From positions 1-64,000 of the forward strand of contig JAXHUR010000004.1 of assembly GCA_034189505.1 (NCBI GenBank): a DNA stretch of 64,000 nt. Direction: 5' to 3'. Below, one piece after another: positions 62,096 through 64,000 of this stretch (within the stretch, counting starts at the first letter, position 1; each line of letters begins with the position of its first letter). The notes under the pieces were generated by a model. It ran no database searches. It worked only from the letters and a program-made list of their open reading frames with translations, and was not told the DNA's origin. The translations under genes were made by a program, and so were the position numbers. The stretch comes from Geoalkalibacter_A sp034189505. GTDB lineage: Bacteria > Desulfobacterota > Desulfuromonadia > Desulfuromonadales > Geoalkalibacteraceae.

Positions 62096-62123
62096 ATTAT
62101 ACGCACCACGCTCGCGCTGTCAA
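62096..62123 (-). promoter_or_regulatory. Consensus promoter of the cyd operon
   Basis: On the minus strand, perfect TTGACA (62118-62123) and perfect TATAAT (62096-62101) are spaced 16 bases. It lies about 110 bases before the DUF4492 gene. Such a near-ideal promoter implies a repressor rather than an activator. Confidence 0.8.
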
Positions 62124-62143
62124 GCAGTCGAGGATATTTTAAA

Positions 62144-62190
62144 ACAAAAAAAGTTCTCTGCCCCGACGCTGAAAAGAGAAAGGAACTCTA
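62144..62190 (-). terminator. Possible terminator of the CPBP gene
   Basis: On the minus strand AGTTC and later AGAGAACT can pair with a bulge, followed by seven T. Stem quality is modest. Confidence 0.4.
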
Positions 62191-62904
62191 CCAGAAACCG
62201 TAGGCCCCGGCCGCCAGCACATACAGACCCAACAATAGATTGGTGACCACATGGGCGACGACGGCGGCATGCAGGTCGCAGGTGCGCAGCACCAGGGCTC
62301 CATAGGCGAGGCCGGCGATGATTCCCACCAGCCAGCGGGTATGTTCAAGCCCGAACAGCAGCGCCGTCAGGGCGAAGGCTCCCAGTTGAAAGCGATCCAG
62401 CGCCACCTGGGAGATGTCGCGCTCCATCAGCCGGCGATACAGAAAGCCGCGCCAGAAATACTCCTCGATCACCGCGATCACCAGCGCCGAGCCCGCCAGC
62501 CGCATCAGTGCCAACGGCCAGCCCGCGACCTCGGGTACATAAACGCTTTGTGCGGGAGCGCTGAAAGTTTCCCAGGGCGGCAGAATCGCCCAGCGGCGAT
62601 AAAACCCCTCAAACGCCGGCCACTCACGCCAGAAAGAGAGTTCGGGAAGAATCCACAGGCCCCATACGACGACCCCGGTCAGCAGCGCCAGCGGAAGATG
62701 GCGCAGGTGAAAGGCCCCATAATGCCGCCAGGGGCGCAGCCACAAAAAAAGCCCGGCACAGACAAGGGTACGCAGGGCATAGCTCCCGGCGGTGCGGGGC
62801 AGGGCTTCCATCAGAATCAACCAGGCCGCGAAAGGGGCTAGGTGATCGATCAGTGTGCGGTGTCGTTGGAAAAACGCGGTACTTGAGTCTTCTGCTGAGT
62901 TCAT
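62188..62904 (-). CDS. CPBP family intramembrane metalloprotease
   Basis: Membrane protein of 238 residues. CPBP motifs are present: EEYFWRGFLYR (motif 1), FGLEHTRW (motif 2) and AHVVTN (motif 3). Around seven hydrophobic segments. It looks like the CAAX-protease-related proteins seen with exosortase loci, but no exosortase lies nearby. The substrate is unknown. ATG 62904 is preferred; 62913 is an alternative. Confidence 0.88.
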   Translation of the reverse strand: MNSAEDSSTAFFQRHRTLIDHLAPFAAWLILMEALPRTAGSYALRTLVCAGLFLWLRPWRHYGAFHLRHLPLALLTGVVVWGLWILPELSFWREWPAFEGFYRRWAILPPWETFSAPAQSVYVPEVAGWPLALMRLAGSALVIAVIEEYFWRGFLYRRLMERDISQVALDRFQLGAFALTALLFGLEHTRWLVGIIAGLAYGALVLRTCDLHAAVVAHVVTNLLLGLYVLAAGAYGFW

Positions 62905-63007
62905 GATCACCACAAAATCTAGAATGAGAATGAATTCCGGGGACTTTGCCTGAAACGAACAATTCAGACAAGGGGAGTGGATTTTTGTGGCGTGTCCGGC
63001 TCCGGGA

Positions 63008-63370
63008 TTACAGATCCTTGAACGCGAAATGTTGAATCAGCATCTCGATGGCGTCAATGTCGCCCGGATCGGCGATCAGCGATTTGAACCCGGCTTCGTA
63101 GAAGTCGCTGTTGGCGGCCTGATTCTGCCAGACGCAGGTGGCGTCGAAGATGATGTTGGTGCGCCCCAGGATTTCGGAGGGCAGGCGCATGCGGCAGGGA
63201 TAGGTGGTGTTGGAAGTGAGGGGCTTTTCACACAGAAGCATCATCCCCTCGGTGGTAATGTCGACCAGGCGGCCGAGCAGCTCCGCCGTTTCCAGGTTGA
63301 ATACCTCCAGATAATAAAGCGTGTTTCTGCGTTTCTGGGCTCTTTTTTCAGCACATTGATCCTGGCTCAC
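63008..63370 (-). CDS. PilZ-domain protein
   Basis: Small cytosolic protein of 120 residues built on one PilZ domain. The cyclic di-GMP motif is present as KRR...DITTEG (RxxxR is partly changed, DxSxxG as D-I-T-T-E-G). The serine is replaced by threonine, so binding strength is uncertain. It could link c-di-GMP to motility or surface behaviour. Confidence 0.78.
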   Translation of the reverse strand: MSQDQCAEKRAQKRRNTLYYLEVFNLETAELLGRLVDITTEGMMLLCEKPLTSNTTYPCRMRLPSEILGRTNIIFDATCVWQNQAANSDFYEAGFKSLIADPGDIDAIEMLIQHFAFKDL

Positions 63371-63457
63371 ACCCGACTCCCCTTATTGAGGTTTTTGACG
63401 ATTTGAGTTCAGGGTAATTAAGTGAGGTTTACTCGTCAACCAAATAGTGATTATTAC

Positions 63458-63946
63458 TTAAGAATCAACGGGCAGGGACGGACTGTGGCTGTTATTTTCA
63501 CTCGCGGCGTTTTCGGGTGAAGAGGGTGGCAGAGGAGTCACCTCGAGAAGCAGCCCCTGCATGGCGGTGACGTGAACCAGGGAGTCTTTCTGCAGCCTGA
63601 GATCCTGTTGTGCCGAACGCGCCCGCCACAGCTCCCCCTGAATTTCCACAACCCCTTCCGGCGAGAGTTCCTGCACGACCCGGGCTACGCCGCCCACCAG
63701 AGTATTGCCGCGGGGGGTTGTTTCGGGATCGTAAGCCCGCCATACCAGGGGGAAAAGGGCAATGTCTTTGATGATCCAGATGACTGCCACCAGTCCCAGC
63801 CACAGGCGCGGCAGCTCGAACCAGGTTGCCAGCAGCCACAGAACTGCAATCAGCAGGGCCAGCGCCGGCAGCTGGAGGAGAGTGTAGCGCAGCAGGATGC
63901 GCCGCTCCCAGCGGCGGGATTCCGGCGCCCGCGGTTCTGATTGCAT
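63458..63946 (-). CDS. NfeD-like membrane protein
   Basis: Protein of 162 residues with two N-terminal membrane helices (LLQLPALALLIAVLWLLATW and LWLGLVAVIWIIKDIALFPL) and a C-terminal OB-fold like domain (LVGGVARVVQEL, VVEIQGELWRARS, VHVTAMQGLLLEV). This is the short NfeD layout. NfeD proteins partner with stomatin-like proteins or membrane proteases. AGGATAACCCC precedes ATG 63946. Confidence 0.78.
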   Translation of the reverse strand: MQSEPRAPESRRWERRILLRYTLLQLPALALLIAVLWLLATWFELPRLWLGLVAVIWIIKDIALFPLVWRAYDPETTPRGNTLVGGVARVVQELSPEGVVEIQGELWRARSAQQDLRLQKDSLVHVTAMQGLLLEVTPLPPSSPENAASENNSHSPSLPVDS

Positions 63947-63950
63947 GGGG

Positions 63951-64000
63951 TTATCCTGCCTCGGCAGGCAGCGCGTCAAAAAAACGGGCGATTGCCGCCT
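63951..64000 (-). CDS. C-terminal tail of an upstream gene (partial)
   Basis: One minus-strand frame is open from the window edge to TAA at 63951-63953, reading ...AAIARFFDALPAEAG. It would end five bases before the NfeD-like start and overlap its ribosome binding site, as in an operon. Too short to identify. Confidence 0.4.
   Translation of the reverse strand, partial: AAIARFFDALPAEAG

Noticed and set aside
62188..62904. Exosortase-linked sorting locus suggested by the CPBP protein
   Set aside because: No exosortase or PEP-CTERM proteins are seen nearby.

Overview
This is a 64 kb chromosomal stretch from a Gram-negative, largely anaerobic bacterium. It most resembles the Desulfuromonadia (Geobacter / Desulfuromonas / Pelobacter-type delta-proteobacteria). 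The clues are the futalosine menaquinone gene mqnE, LolA, superoxide reductase and rubrerythrin beside a bd oxidase, paired b/b' ATP synthase subunits, TRAP transport, GC-rich codon use, and dispersed palindromic repeats I associate with that group. This placement rests on gene content and is not a phylogeny. Two 100-base N runs (11272-11371 and 28031-28130) are scaffold gaps. No rRNA, tRNA or CRISPR array was seen.

Layout. 172-3500: lon and thiL. 3573-9734: a tightly packed chemotaxis operon (cheR, MCP, cheW, cheY, cheA, cheC, cheD) behind a sigma-54-like promoter. 9865-11170: lolA and a YajQ-family gene. 11451-12533: mqnE, convergent with a minus-strand run of peptidase U32, a DsbC-like protein, radC, a TSUP permease, tcdA and tatD (12530-19015). 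19139-24660: a second MCP, then a TRAP transporter (dctP, a decayed dctP copy, dctQ, dctM) with a UspA protein. 24681-26593: accessory pocket with a Tat-exported superoxide reductase, a probable small selenoprotein, and a broken nucleotidyltransferase toxin next to its intact HTH partner. 26594-29103: cardiolipin synthase and a zinc-ribbon protein, separated by a gap, then rubrerythrin. 29401-30333: two small unknown or envelope genes.

30662-42458 is one long minus-strand block: nadA, then mfd, two parvulin-type chaperones, pdxA, a phosphohexomutase and uvrA. It thus joins both ends of transcription-coupled repair with periplasmic folding factors. 42636-45484: tatB/A, tatC and an ABC-2 exporter. 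45523-49139: a YfaZ-like porin, two FCD-type GntR regulators with visible palindromic operators, and dinB. 49242-55161: the F1 plus b/b' ATP synthase operon (a and c subunits lie elsewhere), with a terminator-like hairpin in its leader. 55555-56073: two related tiny exported membrane proteins. 56371-58536: a Prc/Tsp protease. 58912-61988: a bd-oxidase operon (DUF4492, cydA, cydB and a 30-residue CydX-like subunit), invaded by a MITE-like palindrome just before its terminator. 62188-64000: a CPBP protease, a PilZ protein, a NfeD-like protein and the end of one more gene.

The most notable observation is the 25349-25522 ORF. A strong promoter and ribosome binding site lead into a 57-residue membrane protein with an in-frame UGA, followed by a hairpin whose position and loop fit a bacterial SECIS, and by a reading frame giving U-M-S-G-S-C. 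It sits beside superoxide reductase. Other decayed or mobile material includes a dctP pseudogene, the toxin pseudogene, a MITE and several dispersed palindromes.
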